Assembly: GCF_011947365.2 (NCBI RefSeq)
Contig: NZ_JAAVSH020000001.1
Coordinates: 3,470,206-3,534,205, forward strand
Length of the DNA: 64,000 nt
Direction of reading: 5' to 3'
Origin: an endosymbiont of Lamellibrachia barhami
GTDB taxonomy: Bacteria > Pseudomonadota > Gammaproteobacteria > Chromatiales > Chromatiaceae
Of the stretch, positions 46,961 to 55,363 are shown piece after piece. The position numbers and the translations under genes were made by a program. The notes under the pieces are model-generated. The model made no database searches, was not told the origin of the DNA, and saw nothing but the letters and a program-made list of their open reading frames with translations. The number at the start of each line of letters is the position of its first letter. Position 1 is the first letter of the stretch.

Positions 46961-48163
46961 ATGCAGGCAAGTGAAACAACCATAGAGGCTCCACCCGTTC
47001 GCATCGCAGCATTGGGCGTCGACGAACGCATAAGAAACAGCCTGCGGCTGTTTTTCCATGAATCCTGCAAGGATCGATTTCAACTGGTGGAAGAGGAGAC
47101 GGCGGACGCCGTCATCATCGATCTCGACCATAAAAAAGGGGTAAGACTGGCACAGGAGCAGCAACGGCTTCACCCCACCACGCCGGTCATAGTAATCTCC
47201 CGGGATCCGCGGGAGACAGGCAGCCTCATCAGCCTGCTCAAACCACTGAAAAAACGCAGTCTTGCAAAAGCGCTGTTACGGGCTGAAGCTCAAGCGAAAG
47301 ACCCACAGAATCTCTCATCAACCCTGCCCAGCCTGCAAATTGCATCAGCGCCTGTCGCGTCTGCTGAAGAGAGTGGTGACGATATCGTCATGGAGGGGGC
47401 ACCTCCCACCAGCGCAGGCTATCAGATCGCCCGCCACCTTGCGGAAAAGGATATCCAGGCATTTCTGGGGTCAACCCCCGATATCGATACGAACAGTGCC
47501 CAACAACAGGCCAATATCCGCTACGACCCGGATAGTTTTTTCCAGGGAAAACTAAGCCAAATCACTGCCATGATGAAACAAAAGGGGCAGGCAGTGCGAC
47601 TGCAGTTTTCCGATGAAGAGTTCATTGTCCTCTATCCCGACGAGGAGATTGCGCAGATCAATATGAGCGAATCCAGGCTAGGGGCTCTCTCCGCTGTCCC
47701 CATATCACCGGGTGGTCTCTCATTCACTTTTTGCGATGATCTCTTCTCACCGGATGATGGAGCTGCGGATTCAGTTATGCGCCTCGACGCTCTCATGTGG
47801 AAAACAGCACTTTGGGCCTCGCGGGGCCGTATCCCCTACGAAACCGATCTCCATAAAGCGGTTGCCCTGGATCGCTGGCCAAACCTGACCCGTCTGTTGT
47901 TACTGCCCAACACCCTTGAGATTGCCGCACTCTGGGCAGAACAGCCTCACTCGCTCATCGAAACGGCTGCAAAGCTAAAAATCCCGCAGCGCTATGTTTT
48001 CGGCTTCTACAGCGCAGTATTTGCCTTGGGGCTGGCAAATACAGGAGAGACGATGAAGAGCCTCGACTATATCCCGATTGCTGCCGATGTAGAGGAAAAA
48101 CAGCCGGACTCTGCCAGTTGGTTCAGCAACTGGATACCCTTTTTCCGCAGTAAAAACGGATGA
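46961..48163 (+). CDS. Pseudo-receiver regulator coupled to a small GTPase
   Basis: The 400-aa protein has an N-terminal receiver-like fold (RIAALGVDERIRNSLRLFF...DAVIIDLDHKKG...TPVIVISRDP) lacking the usual paired acidic residues, so it is probably not a classical receiver. A central segment (PDSFFQGKLSQITAMMKQKGQAVRLQF) resembles the fold of PATAN/DUF4388-type domains. A C-terminal helical region (RWPNLTRLLLLPNTLEIAALWAEQPHSL..., QRYVFGFYSAVFALGLA) looks winged-helix-like. It overlaps the GTPase gene by four bases (ATGA). GTPase plus such a regulator suggests a polarity or pilus switch similar to MglA systems; this is inference. Confidence 0.6.
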   Translation: MQASETTIEAPPVRIAALGVDERIRNSLRLFFHESCKDRFQLVEEETADAVIIDLDHKKGVRLAQEQQRLHPTTPVIVISRDPRETGSLISLLKPLKKRSLAKALLRAEAQAKDPQNLSSTLPSLQIASAPVASAEESGDDIVMEGAPPTSAGYQIARHLAEKDIQAFLGSTPDIDTNSAQQQANIRYDPDSFFQGKLSQITAMMKQKGQAVRLQFSDEEFIVLYPDEEIAQINMSESRLGALSAVPISPGGLSFTFCDDLFSPDDGAADSVMRLDALMWKTALWASRGRIPYETDLHKAVALDRWPNLTRLLLLPNTLEIAALWAEQPHSLIETAAKLKIPQRYVFGFYSAVFALGLANTGETMKSLDYIPIAADVEEKQPDSASWFSNWIPFFRSKNG

Positions 48164-48700
48164 AAAAAGACCTCAAAATCATCTTTACCGGGCCGGTGGG
48201 GGCAGGCAAAACCACTGCGATCAATGTCATCAGTGATACTGATACCATATCCACCAATGAATCCTCCACGGACGAGTTCCGCTATCGCAAAAACACCACC
48301 ACAGTCGCAATGGATTACGGCATCATCAACATGGTGGACAGCAAGCGGGTGCATCTCTACGGCACACCCGGTCAAGCGCGTTTCGACTTCATGTGGGACA
48401 TCCTGATTCAGGGCGGCATGGGACTGGTCCTGCTGGTGGATAATGCCCGCCCCGACCCTCTGGAAGACATGCAGTTTTTTTCTGCAGCGATTCGGGGACT
48501 TCATCCAACGTACCCGAGTCGCTATCGGTGTTACCCGGATGGATATTTCCAGTACACCCAGACTGAACGAATACCAGGCATTGTTGAATGACCAGGCGCG
48601 AAATATCCCACTTTTCGAAGTGGATGCCAGAGTCAGGCAGGACGTATCCATCCTGCTGCAGTCGTTGCTTCATTCTCTGGATCATCAGAAGCGCGAATAA
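48160..48700 (+). pseudogene. Small Ras-like/MglA-type GTPase, frameshifted in a T run
   Basis: The N-terminal part has the P loop GPVGAGKTT, a switch region, and the G3-like motif LYGTPGQARF. At the seven-T run (about 48475-48481, after ATGCAG) the frame breaks: the first frame goes on to an unrelated tail and stops at 48591. Frame +1 continues with LQRFGDFIQRTRVAIGVTRMDISST, containing the G4-like TRMD, and ends at 48700 with a normal tail. Removing one T restores a protein of about 179 aa. Either a homopolymer sequencing error or a real inactivation; the rest is well conserved. It is coupled to the upstream regulator. Confidence 0.75.
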
Positions 48701-48707
48701 TCAGAGT

Positions 48708-48787
48708 GTAGGCCGCTCAACCGGCAGCCCGGCAATGCCCTTCGTCACTCCAGAAATGCCCGATCCGCTACGCTTGATCGGGCCTAC
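48708..48787. repeat. GTAGGC hairpin repeat, copy 3 (inverted order)
   Basis: GTAGGCCGCTCAACCGGC... ends with GATCCGCTACGCTTGATCGGGCCTAC. The GATC-type hairpin is at the right end here, opposite to the copies at 61.4 kb. It lies between the GTPase gene and the inorganic-carbon locus. Confidence 0.7.
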
Positions 48788-48985
48788 CCCTCCATTCATT
48801 GATTACCATATTAGAAAATATCGATGACTTTTGCGCCATCTCGTGCTATTTTCCTGCATCGGTTTCAAGGTCAGATTTATCGCGTGCCGGCATCCGTCAG
48901 CGCGCACTTTGTCAGACCAAAAGGCGCACCGGTCTCGAGGAAAGCCCGGCGTACCTGATATTTTCACCTTCCTGATTGGGTCGTG

Positions 48986-50452
48986 ATGGGTTCGCTCACT
49001 CAACTACTGATTACACCTGTCGCCACAGCGGTGCTTATCGCCCTGCTTCCTGGGCAGAATCAACGTCTGATCCGGGGAGTCGCACTCTTCGGCTCTGCCA
49101 TCGCCTTGCTGCTCTCCTGGCGCTTATTCGCCGGCTTCGATAACTCCCTTGCAGATCTGCAATTCATGGAGATTGTGCCCTGGAACCCGCGCCTCGGCAC
49201 CTCTTATGCCGTTGGCATCGACGGCATCTCCCTCTCCATGATCCTGCTGGCAACCCTGCTCTGTCTGGTCGCCCTGGCCGCTTCGGCCAGCATCACCAAG
49301 CAGGTGAAAGGCTACTACATACTGGTGTTGGTGCTGGAATCCGCCATGCTCGGGGTATTCATGGCCCAGGACTGGTCGCTATTCTATGTCTTCTGGGAGC
49401 TGACTCTGATCCCGCTCTTCTTCCTCATCGATCGCTGGGGAGGGAAAAATCGTCAGGGTGCGGCACTCAATTTCGTGCTCTACACCATGGGCGGATCGGT
49501 CTTTATGCTGCTTAGCCTGCTGGTGCTTTTCGACACATTGCCGGGCCACTCCTTTGCCATGGATCAGATGCGCGCCGGCGCACATCTGATTTCCGAACAG
49601 AAACAGGTCCTGATCTTTTTGGGTTTTCTCATCGGTTTCGGCGTCAAGATGCCGATCTTTCCGATCCACGGCTGGCTGCCGCTGGCCCATGTCGAGGCCC
49701 CGAGTCCTATCAGCATCCTGCTCTCCGGCATCCTGTTGAAAATGGGATCCTACGGTCTGATCCGCGCCGCGCAGACCCTGCCCGAGGCCGTCATCTCCCT
49801 GCAGGGGGTACTGGTTGCCATCGCGTTGGTAAGTCTGGTCTACGGTGGTCTGTTGGCCTGGCGGCAATGGGACCTGAAACGGATGATCGCCTACTCTTCG
49901 GTCAGCCACATGGGTGTGGTATTGCTGGGCATCGCGACCCTCAATTTCGCCGGTCTGACCGGAGCGGTCATGCAGATGATGGCACATGGGTTGGTGGCGG
50001 GCGCCACTTTCCTGCTGATCGGACTGCTCTATGAACGCACCCACACGCGCAACATCAACGACTACAGCTCTCTGCTTCGGGTAGCACCACGCTTTGCCTT
50101 CTTCACCACGATTGCCTTTATCGGCGCCGTTGGCCTGCCCGGCACTTTTGGTTTTATCGCCGAACTACACGTCCTGGTTGGCGGTTTCGAACGTTGGGGC
50201 TGGCTGGTGGTACTGCTGACCCTGGGTGTATTGATCAGCGCTGCCTATGCGATACGCACGATCGGCCGTCTCTTCACCGGGCCTGTTCGGAAGGAGATGC
50301 AGGATATCGTTGACCTGCGGCCCAGCGAGATGGCGGCTGCCATCGTGTTGACTGGCGGCATTGTGTTATTGGGCATCTTCCCGGCTCCGGCACTGGAGCT
50401 GATATCCGCCTCCATCACCCAGTTGAGCGCCACCTTCGCGGCCCATCTGTAA
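48986..50452 (+). CDS. NuoM-like antiporter subunit of the DabA locus (first)
   Basis: The 488-aa membrane protein has about 14 segments of the complex I/Mrp antiporter family. The proton-channel residues are complete: Glu in FYVFWELTLIPLFFL (TM5), Lys in GFGVKMPIFPIHGWLP (TM7), Lys in SGILLKMGSYGLIR (TM8) and Glu in PGTFGFIAELHVL (TM12). It probably transports protons. It is the first gene of a five-gene run; its stop lies 19 bases before dabA. No other complex I genes (nuoA-K, NADH-binding parts) are here, so it belongs to the carbon pump and not to complex I. The GTG at 48983 is an alternative start. Confidence 0.9.
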   Translation: MGSLTQLLITPVATAVLIALLPGQNQRLIRGVALFGSAIALLLSWRLFAGFDNSLADLQFMEIVPWNPRLGTSYAVGIDGISLSMILLATLLCLVALAASASITKQVKGYYILVLVLESAMLGVFMAQDWSLFYVFWELTLIPLFFLIDRWGGKNRQGAALNFVLYTMGGSVFMLLSLLVLFDTLPGHSFAMDQMRAGAHLISEQKQVLIFLGFLIGFGVKMPIFPIHGWLPLAHVEAPSPISILLSGILLKMGSYGLIRAAQTLPEAVISLQGVLVAIALVSLVYGGLLAWRQWDLKRMIAYSSVSHMGVVLLGIATLNFAGLTGAVMQMMAHGLVAGATFLLIGLLYERTHTRNINDYSSLLRVAPRFAFFTTIAFIGAVGLPGTFGFIAELHVLVGGFERWGWLVVLLTLGVLISAAYAIRTIGRLFTGPVRKEMQDIVDLRPSEMAAAIVLTGGIVLLGIFPAPALELISASITQLSATFAAHL

Positions 50453-50471
50453 TCAAGCGAGGAGAAAAACT

Positions 50472-53400
50472 TTGTCCGCCGCCAGCCATGAGACAGATTC
50501 CGCCGATATCCGCAGCCGCCTGCACCATGTTATCGAGCACTTCGAGCATGTACTGCCTGGACAGGCGCCGATCAAGGACTTCGTCCACCACAACACGCTG
50601 CACGGCTTCCAGCATCTGGAATTCACCGAGGCACTGGCCAAGGCGGAGCGCATCACTGGCGCAAGGGGCTACCTGCCGGATGACCGTTTCCGGGAATTCT
50701 ACGCTGAGGGGCGCATCACCCTGGAAGATCTGCGGGCCGCCGTAAACGAGACCCCGGCACTGGAGCCAGACGAGATCCTGCTGGAGAATATCGACGGCGC
50801 ACTGACACATCGTGATGTCACCATTGCCGCGCTGCTCCACCCCCTGAAGACAATTACCGCCTGTCAGTTCAGCTGGCAGATCGAGGAGTTGGATGTCCTG
50901 CAACGTTTTCAGTCCGATGTCGACGAAAACACCCGACAACATTTTCTCGAAGCCGCCGCCGAGCAGGGTCTAAGCGACGAAAAGGCCGCCATCTCCGATC
51001 TCTGGACCACCTGCCTCGAAACCCTCGGTCTGGAGGAGTTCCACATGCACCCGGAGGAGCTGGTTGATCTCTCTCCGGAGCAGGCGGAGCGCATGTTGCA
51101 CACCCTGACCATTGAGGACGACAGCTTCAGCAGCGTTCACTACCGGGTGCGAAAAGAATCAGCCAGGCAACTCGACCGAACGCTATCGCGGGTCGGACCG
51201 GAAATCACCCTGCGTGGCCTGTTGCTTGAAGTGACCAGCAAGGATCTGCTGGATGAGGTACGTCCACTGCTCATCCGTTTCATCGCCAGTTTTCTCGACC
51301 AGGGTCAGGCGGCATGGCAATTCCCCGAGCGGGAAACGGGCTTTTACACCACCTGGCGTCGCAGCGTCGCTGTCTCCCTGACCGGGTTCTTTAACGAAAT
51401 GCCGGAGTGGCAGGACGAGATCGCAATTCTCGACGAAGACCCAATGGAGGCCGTAGTCTCAGAACTACAGCGCATGGGGTTGCCCAAGGAACATTGGGAA
51501 TCCTATCTGGAAAGACTCGCTCTGGAACTGCCTGGCTGGTCCGGCATGTTTCTCTATCGCCACAATCACCCCGGCTACGAAGGCTCCCACGATGTCTCCG
51601 TGGAGATGTTGGATTACCTCGCGGTACGTTTGGTGATGGAACGCCTTTTCGCCCAGCGGCTGTGCGATCAACAGTGGCAGATTGCGCCCAACCTGGACAT
51701 GCTGCGCTGGTACTTCCGAAGACGCCGCTCCGAGTTCATGGTGCGCCACAGTTTGCACAACAACCGGCTGCCGGAGTATCTCATCAGCCGTGCGCAACAG
51801 CTTGAACTGCAGACACCCACGCCCAGCGATGACTATCCCCAGTGGCGTCAGCTGGCTGACATGATCTGGACATGGCGTCAAAGCCCCGCCTCCGACCGCC
51901 CAGCCGGATATTCGGTCTACGGCAGTGCCTGGCAGCTCTTTCGTCTGAGCCAGCATCTGGGACTCATCGGGCAGGATATCGTCAACCTCGGCGAGCAGGG
52001 CGTAAAAAAACTCTTTGATTGCCTGCAACGCCTCACTCCCGATACCCAAAGTTTCCTCTGGCTGCAGGCCTACGAGCGCAACTACCGCGAGCAGATCTTC
52101 AACGCGATCGTCAACAATGAGGGACGAGGGCGCTGGAAGAGTCGCGAGACCACACCCGCCGCGCAAATCGTCTGGTGCATGGATGATCGTGAAGAGGGCA
52201 TCCGCCGCCACCTGGAGGTCATCAATCCCGCCATCGAAACCTTCGGCGCGGCTGCCCACTACAACGTCCCGCACAACTGGCGGGGGCTCACCGACGAGAA
52301 GATTTCCGGGCTCTGCCCCGTGGTCATGGTGCCGGCGCACGAAATCAGGGAGACAGTGCATCCCGGCGCGGAAGCTCAGGCAAATCAGCGTCATAAACGG
52401 CACAAGAAACGGCTTCGACTGAAGGATCTCCTGCATCAGGAGACCCGCCGCAACCTGCTGGGTTCGACTACACTGATCGCGCTGGCCGCCCCTGCCACTC
52501 TCGTAATTCTGCTAGCCAAGGTATTGGCGCCGCTAAAGGTTGGCAAACTCTCCGCCAGACTGCGTGAAGCCTACGAAACCACCGTACCCACCGATATCGC
52601 CATCACTGCCGCGCCTGACGCGCCAGAAGGTACAATCGAGCACAACCGTCTCGGTTTTTCGGATATGGAACAGGCCGACCGAGTGGAGCTATTTCTGCAA
52701 AACATCGGCTTGGTGGATGGCTTCTCACCACTGCCCATCATTATGGGCCACGGTTCCAGCAGCGAGAACAATCCTCACCGCGCCGCTTACGACTGCGGCG
52801 CCTGCAGCGGCCGTCACTCCGGTCCCAATGCGCGTATTCTCGCCGCCATCGCCAATCGCCCGGAGATCAGAGAGATCCTGCGTCAACGGGGAATCGATAT
52901 TCCCAAGAACAGCTGGTTCATCGGCGCCTTCCACAACACCTGCGATGAAAATATCGACTGGCTCGATATGGACAAGGTGCCGAAATCCCACCAGCAGATT
53001 CTCTCGGTTATCCAGAGAAATGTGGACGAAGCCTGCCGCCATTCAGCCCATGAACGCTGCCGCAAATTTTTCTCCGCCCCAAAATATCCCGATCTGAAAC
53101 AGGCGCTTGCCCATATCCAGGGGCGCGGTAACGACTTCAGCCAGGCACGTCCTGAACTGGGCCACGCCACCAACGCCTGCGCCTTCATCGGCCGCCGCTC
53201 CATTACCCAGGGTGCCTTCTTCGACCGCCGGGCCTTTCTTATCTCCTACGATCCCACCATCGATCCCAGCGGTGAGATCGTCGAACGTCTGCTGCTGGCC
53301 AATGGTCCGGTGGGCGCGGGCATCAGCCTGGAGTATTACTTCTCCACCGTAAACAACGACAAGTACGGTTGTGGTTCCAAGGTAACCCACAATATCACCG

Positions 53401-53768
53401 GTCTGTTCGGTGTCATGGAGGGGACCAGCTCCGATCTGCGTACTGGCCTGCCCCGGCAGATGATCGAAATCCACGAGGCGATGCGTCTGCAGGTCATCGT
53501 GGAGCAGAAGATCGACCTGCTGACTGAGATCTATATGCGCCAACCCCCGCTACAGGAGTTGGTGGGGAAAGGTTGGTTACTACTCAGCGCCAAGGACCCT
53601 GACAGCGAGCGAATCGATGTCTTCTATCCCGATAGAGGCTGGGTGCGCTGGGAGGGCCAGGTCAACGAACTGCCGACAGTAAAAGAGTCCGCCGACTGGT
53701 ATGCAGGGCACATGGAGCCTCTGACACCAGTATTGCTGAAACAACCCGGAGAGACCAGTCATGCCTGA
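50472..53768 (+). CDS. dabA: DabA (DUF2309): zinc, carbonic-anhydrase-like subunit of DAC inorganic-carbon pump
   Basis: The 1098-aa protein is the cytosolic catalytic subunit of the DAC system, which converts CO2 to bicarbonate vectorially using the ion gradient. Zinc-site residues match those known in Halothiobacillus DabA by motif and spacing: Cys569 and Asp571 in VWCMDDREEG, His760 in IMGHGSSSE and Cys775 in YDCGACSG. The N-terminal part has IKDFVHHNTLHGFQHL, a family hallmark. It belongs to the long DabA type. The TTG start at 50472 has a good GAGGAG ribosome site. It overlaps the next gene by 8 bases. One DabA with four antiporter-like subunits is unusual. Confidence 0.92.
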   Translation: MSAASHETDSADIRSRLHHVIEHFEHVLPGQAPIKDFVHHNTLHGFQHLEFTEALAKAERITGARGYLPDDRFREFYAEGRITLEDLRAAVNETPALEPDEILLENIDGALTHRDVTIAALLHPLKTITACQFSWQIEELDVLQRFQSDVDENTRQHFLEAAAEQGLSDEKAAISDLWTTCLETLGLEEFHMHPEELVDLSPEQAERMLHTLTIEDDSFSSVHYRVRKESARQLDRTLSRVGPEITLRGLLLEVTSKDLLDEVRPLLIRFIASFLDQGQAAWQFPERETGFYTTWRRSVAVSLTGFFNEMPEWQDEIAILDEDPMEAVVSELQRMGLPKEHWESYLERLALELPGWSGMFLYRHNHPGYEGSHDVSVEMLDYLAVRLVMERLFAQRLCDQQWQIAPNLDMLRWYFRRRRSEFMVRHSLHNNRLPEYLISRAQQLELQTPTPSDDYPQWRQLADMIWTWRQSPASDRPAGYSVYGSAWQLFRLSQHLGLIGQDIVNLGEQGVKKLFDCLQRLTPDTQSFLWLQAYERNYREQIFNAIVNNEGRGRWKSRETTPAAQIVWCMDDREEGIRRHLEVINPAIETFGAAAHYNVPHNWRGLTDEKISGLCPVVMVPAHEIRETVHPGAEAQANQRHKRHKKRLRLKDLLHQETRRNLLGSTTLIALAAPATLVILLAKVLAPLKVGKLSARLREAYETTVPTDIAITAAPDAPEGTIEHNRLGFSDMEQADRVELFLQNIGLVDGFSPLPIIMGHGSSSENNPHRAAYDCGACSGRHSGPNARILAAIANRPEIREILRQRGIDIPKNSWFIGAFHNTCDENIDWLDMDKVPKSHQQILSVIQRNVDEACRHSAHERCRKFFSAPKYPDLKQALAHIQGRGNDFSQARPELGHATNACAFIGRRSITQGAFFDRRAFLISYDPTIDPSGEIVERLLLANGPVGAGISLEYYFSTVNNDKYGCGSKVTHNITGLFGVMEGTSSDLRTGLPRQMIEIHEAMRLQVIVEQKIDLLTEIYMRQPPLQELVGKGWLLLSAKDPDSERIDVFYPDRGWVRWEGQVNELPTVKESADWYAGHMEPLTPVLLKQPGETSHA

Positions 53769-55353
53769 ATTCAGCCACTCCGTCTGGTATGCCCCGCTCT
53801 TCGCACTGATTCCAATGATACCGCTGCTGCCCCTGTTGGCGGCCGGCTGGATTGGTCTCTCCTATGCCTACGAAGGCAACCGCGGTGAGTCCGGCGAGAA
53901 AATCACGGCACGGGTGGCGATTGGCGCCAGTCTTCTCTCCCTGCTCTGCCTTCTGCTGGTCGACCTCTACGCCTTGCTCACCGGACATGCGCCTGGACAG
54001 GTGCACATAGTGGAGTGGCTCAACAGCGGCGACTACCACATCAATATCAGCTTCACACTGGATGCCCTGGGCCTATCCATGGCCACCCTGGTGGCAACCA
54101 TCTCGCTCATCACCCTGCGTTTCTCGGTCAACTACCTGCATCGTGAAGCAGGATTCCAGCGCTTCTTCATGATCCTCTGCCTCTTCATGTCGGCAATGCT
54201 GCTGATCGTGATGAGTGGCAGTGCGGTGATGGCGTTCATTGGCTGGGAGTTGGCGGGGGTCAGTTCCTACCTGCTGATTGGTTATGCACTCGACCGTCCC
54301 ACCGCCACCAACAACGCCACTCGCGCCTTTGTCACCAACCGCATCGGCGATGCAGGCTTCATACTGGCGATCTTCCTTGCATTGACGTGGATCGGTGATG
54401 TCGAGTGGCCGAGCATCCTCTCGGGTGTCTCAGAAATGTCGACCCTGACTGCCGGCCTTCTGGCCTTTGGATTCCTGCTCGCCGCTCTGGTGAAATCAGC
54501 TCAAGTGCCATTTTCGCCCTGGATCGCCCGCGCGCTGGAAGGCCCAACCCCCTCCAGTGCGGTATTTTACGGCAGCCTGATGGTGCATGCCGGCGTATTC
54601 CTGATAATCCGGCTGCAGCCGGTCTTTGAACAGACCCCACTGATGATGCTCTTTCTCGTCATTTTTGGTTTGACGACTGCGCTCTACGGCTATCTGACGG
54701 GACTGGTGCAGACAGATGTAAAAAGCATGCTGATCTTCTCCACTATCGCCCAGGTGGGCCTGATGTTCCTGGAGTGCGGTCTCGGCCTGTTTGACCTGGC
54801 CGCCTGGCACCTGGCCGCCCACGCGATCTGGCGCGCCTATCAGTTCCTCAGTTCCCCCGCCCATATGCACCTGATGTCACGCCCCACCCGGCCGGTACCG
54901 GCTTGGCTGGGTAGACGCCGCTGGCTCTATACCGCCGCCGTCAATCGCTTCTGGCTCGGTTCCATCGGCGATTGGCTGCTGACACGCCCCACCAAAACAT
55001 TGGCTCAGGACGCGCAGAATTTCGATGACAAGGTCATCATTCCGCTGGTTGGCTTGCCGACCCAGGCAGACGCAATCAGTTCGCTGGCGCAATGGGAGCA
55101 ACGGAGAGGCGGACACCACCCTCTGGCTGAAGGCGACATTGGGCTGGGCCACGGATTGGCGGGAAAATTGATGGAAGGTATCGCCTCTCTCCTGCACTGG
55201 TTCGAGGAGCAGTTGGTGCTGAAGGGCGGCGGCGAGGGACTGATCAATGCGATTCAACGTGTCGGGGGCCAGTTGCAGAAGATCGAAGTGCTGCTGAGTC
55301 AACCTCGTTACCTTTTGCTGCTGATCATGGCCACCTTTGCGGTGATTATCTGA
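53761..55353 (+). CDS. dabB: NuoL-like DabB-type membrane subunit
   Basis: The 530-aa protein is the NuoL/MrpA-like membrane partner, probably DabB, that carries the cation flow powering DabA. It has Glu in FIGWELAGVSSYLLIGY and Lys in ALVKSAQVPFSPWIARALEGPTPSSAV. The later His-containing helix is altered: the usual SALIHAATMV is SAVFYGSLMV, and the Lys of HAFFKA is Arg (HAIWRAYQFL). The C-terminal TM12 region of NuoL is absent; instead there is a hydrophilic segment (about 385-510) and one last membrane helix, as in DabB-type proteins. Translation is coupled to dabA by the overlap (ATGCCTGA). Confidence 0.85.
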   Translation: MPEFSHSVWYAPLFALIPMIPLLPLLAAGWIGLSYAYEGNRGESGEKITARVAIGASLLSLLCLLLVDLYALLTGHAPGQVHIVEWLNSGDYHINISFTLDALGLSMATLVATISLITLRFSVNYLHREAGFQRFFMILCLFMSAMLLIVMSGSAVMAFIGWELAGVSSYLLIGYALDRPTATNNATRAFVTNRIGDAGFILAIFLALTWIGDVEWPSILSGVSEMSTLTAGLLAFGFLLAALVKSAQVPFSPWIARALEGPTPSSAVFYGSLMVHAGVFLIIRLQPVFEQTPLMMLFLVIFGLTTALYGYLTGLVQTDVKSMLIFSTIAQVGLMFLECGLGLFDLAAWHLAAHAIWRAYQFLSSPAHMHLMSRPTRPVPAWLGRRRWLYTAAVNRFWLGSIGDWLLTRPTKTLAQDAQNFDDKVIIPLVGLPTQADAISSLAQWEQRRGGHHPLAEGDIGLGHGLAGKLMEGIASLLHWFEEQLVLKGGGEGLINAIQRVGGQLQKIEVLLSQPRYLLLLIMATFAVII

Positions 55354-55363
55354 GGAGTCCTGA

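Noticed and set aside
51465..52436. 323-codon open frame on the minus strand
   Set aside because: It lies inside dabA, whose plus-strand frame has clear family motifs; the minus frame has no domain and low-complexity composition.
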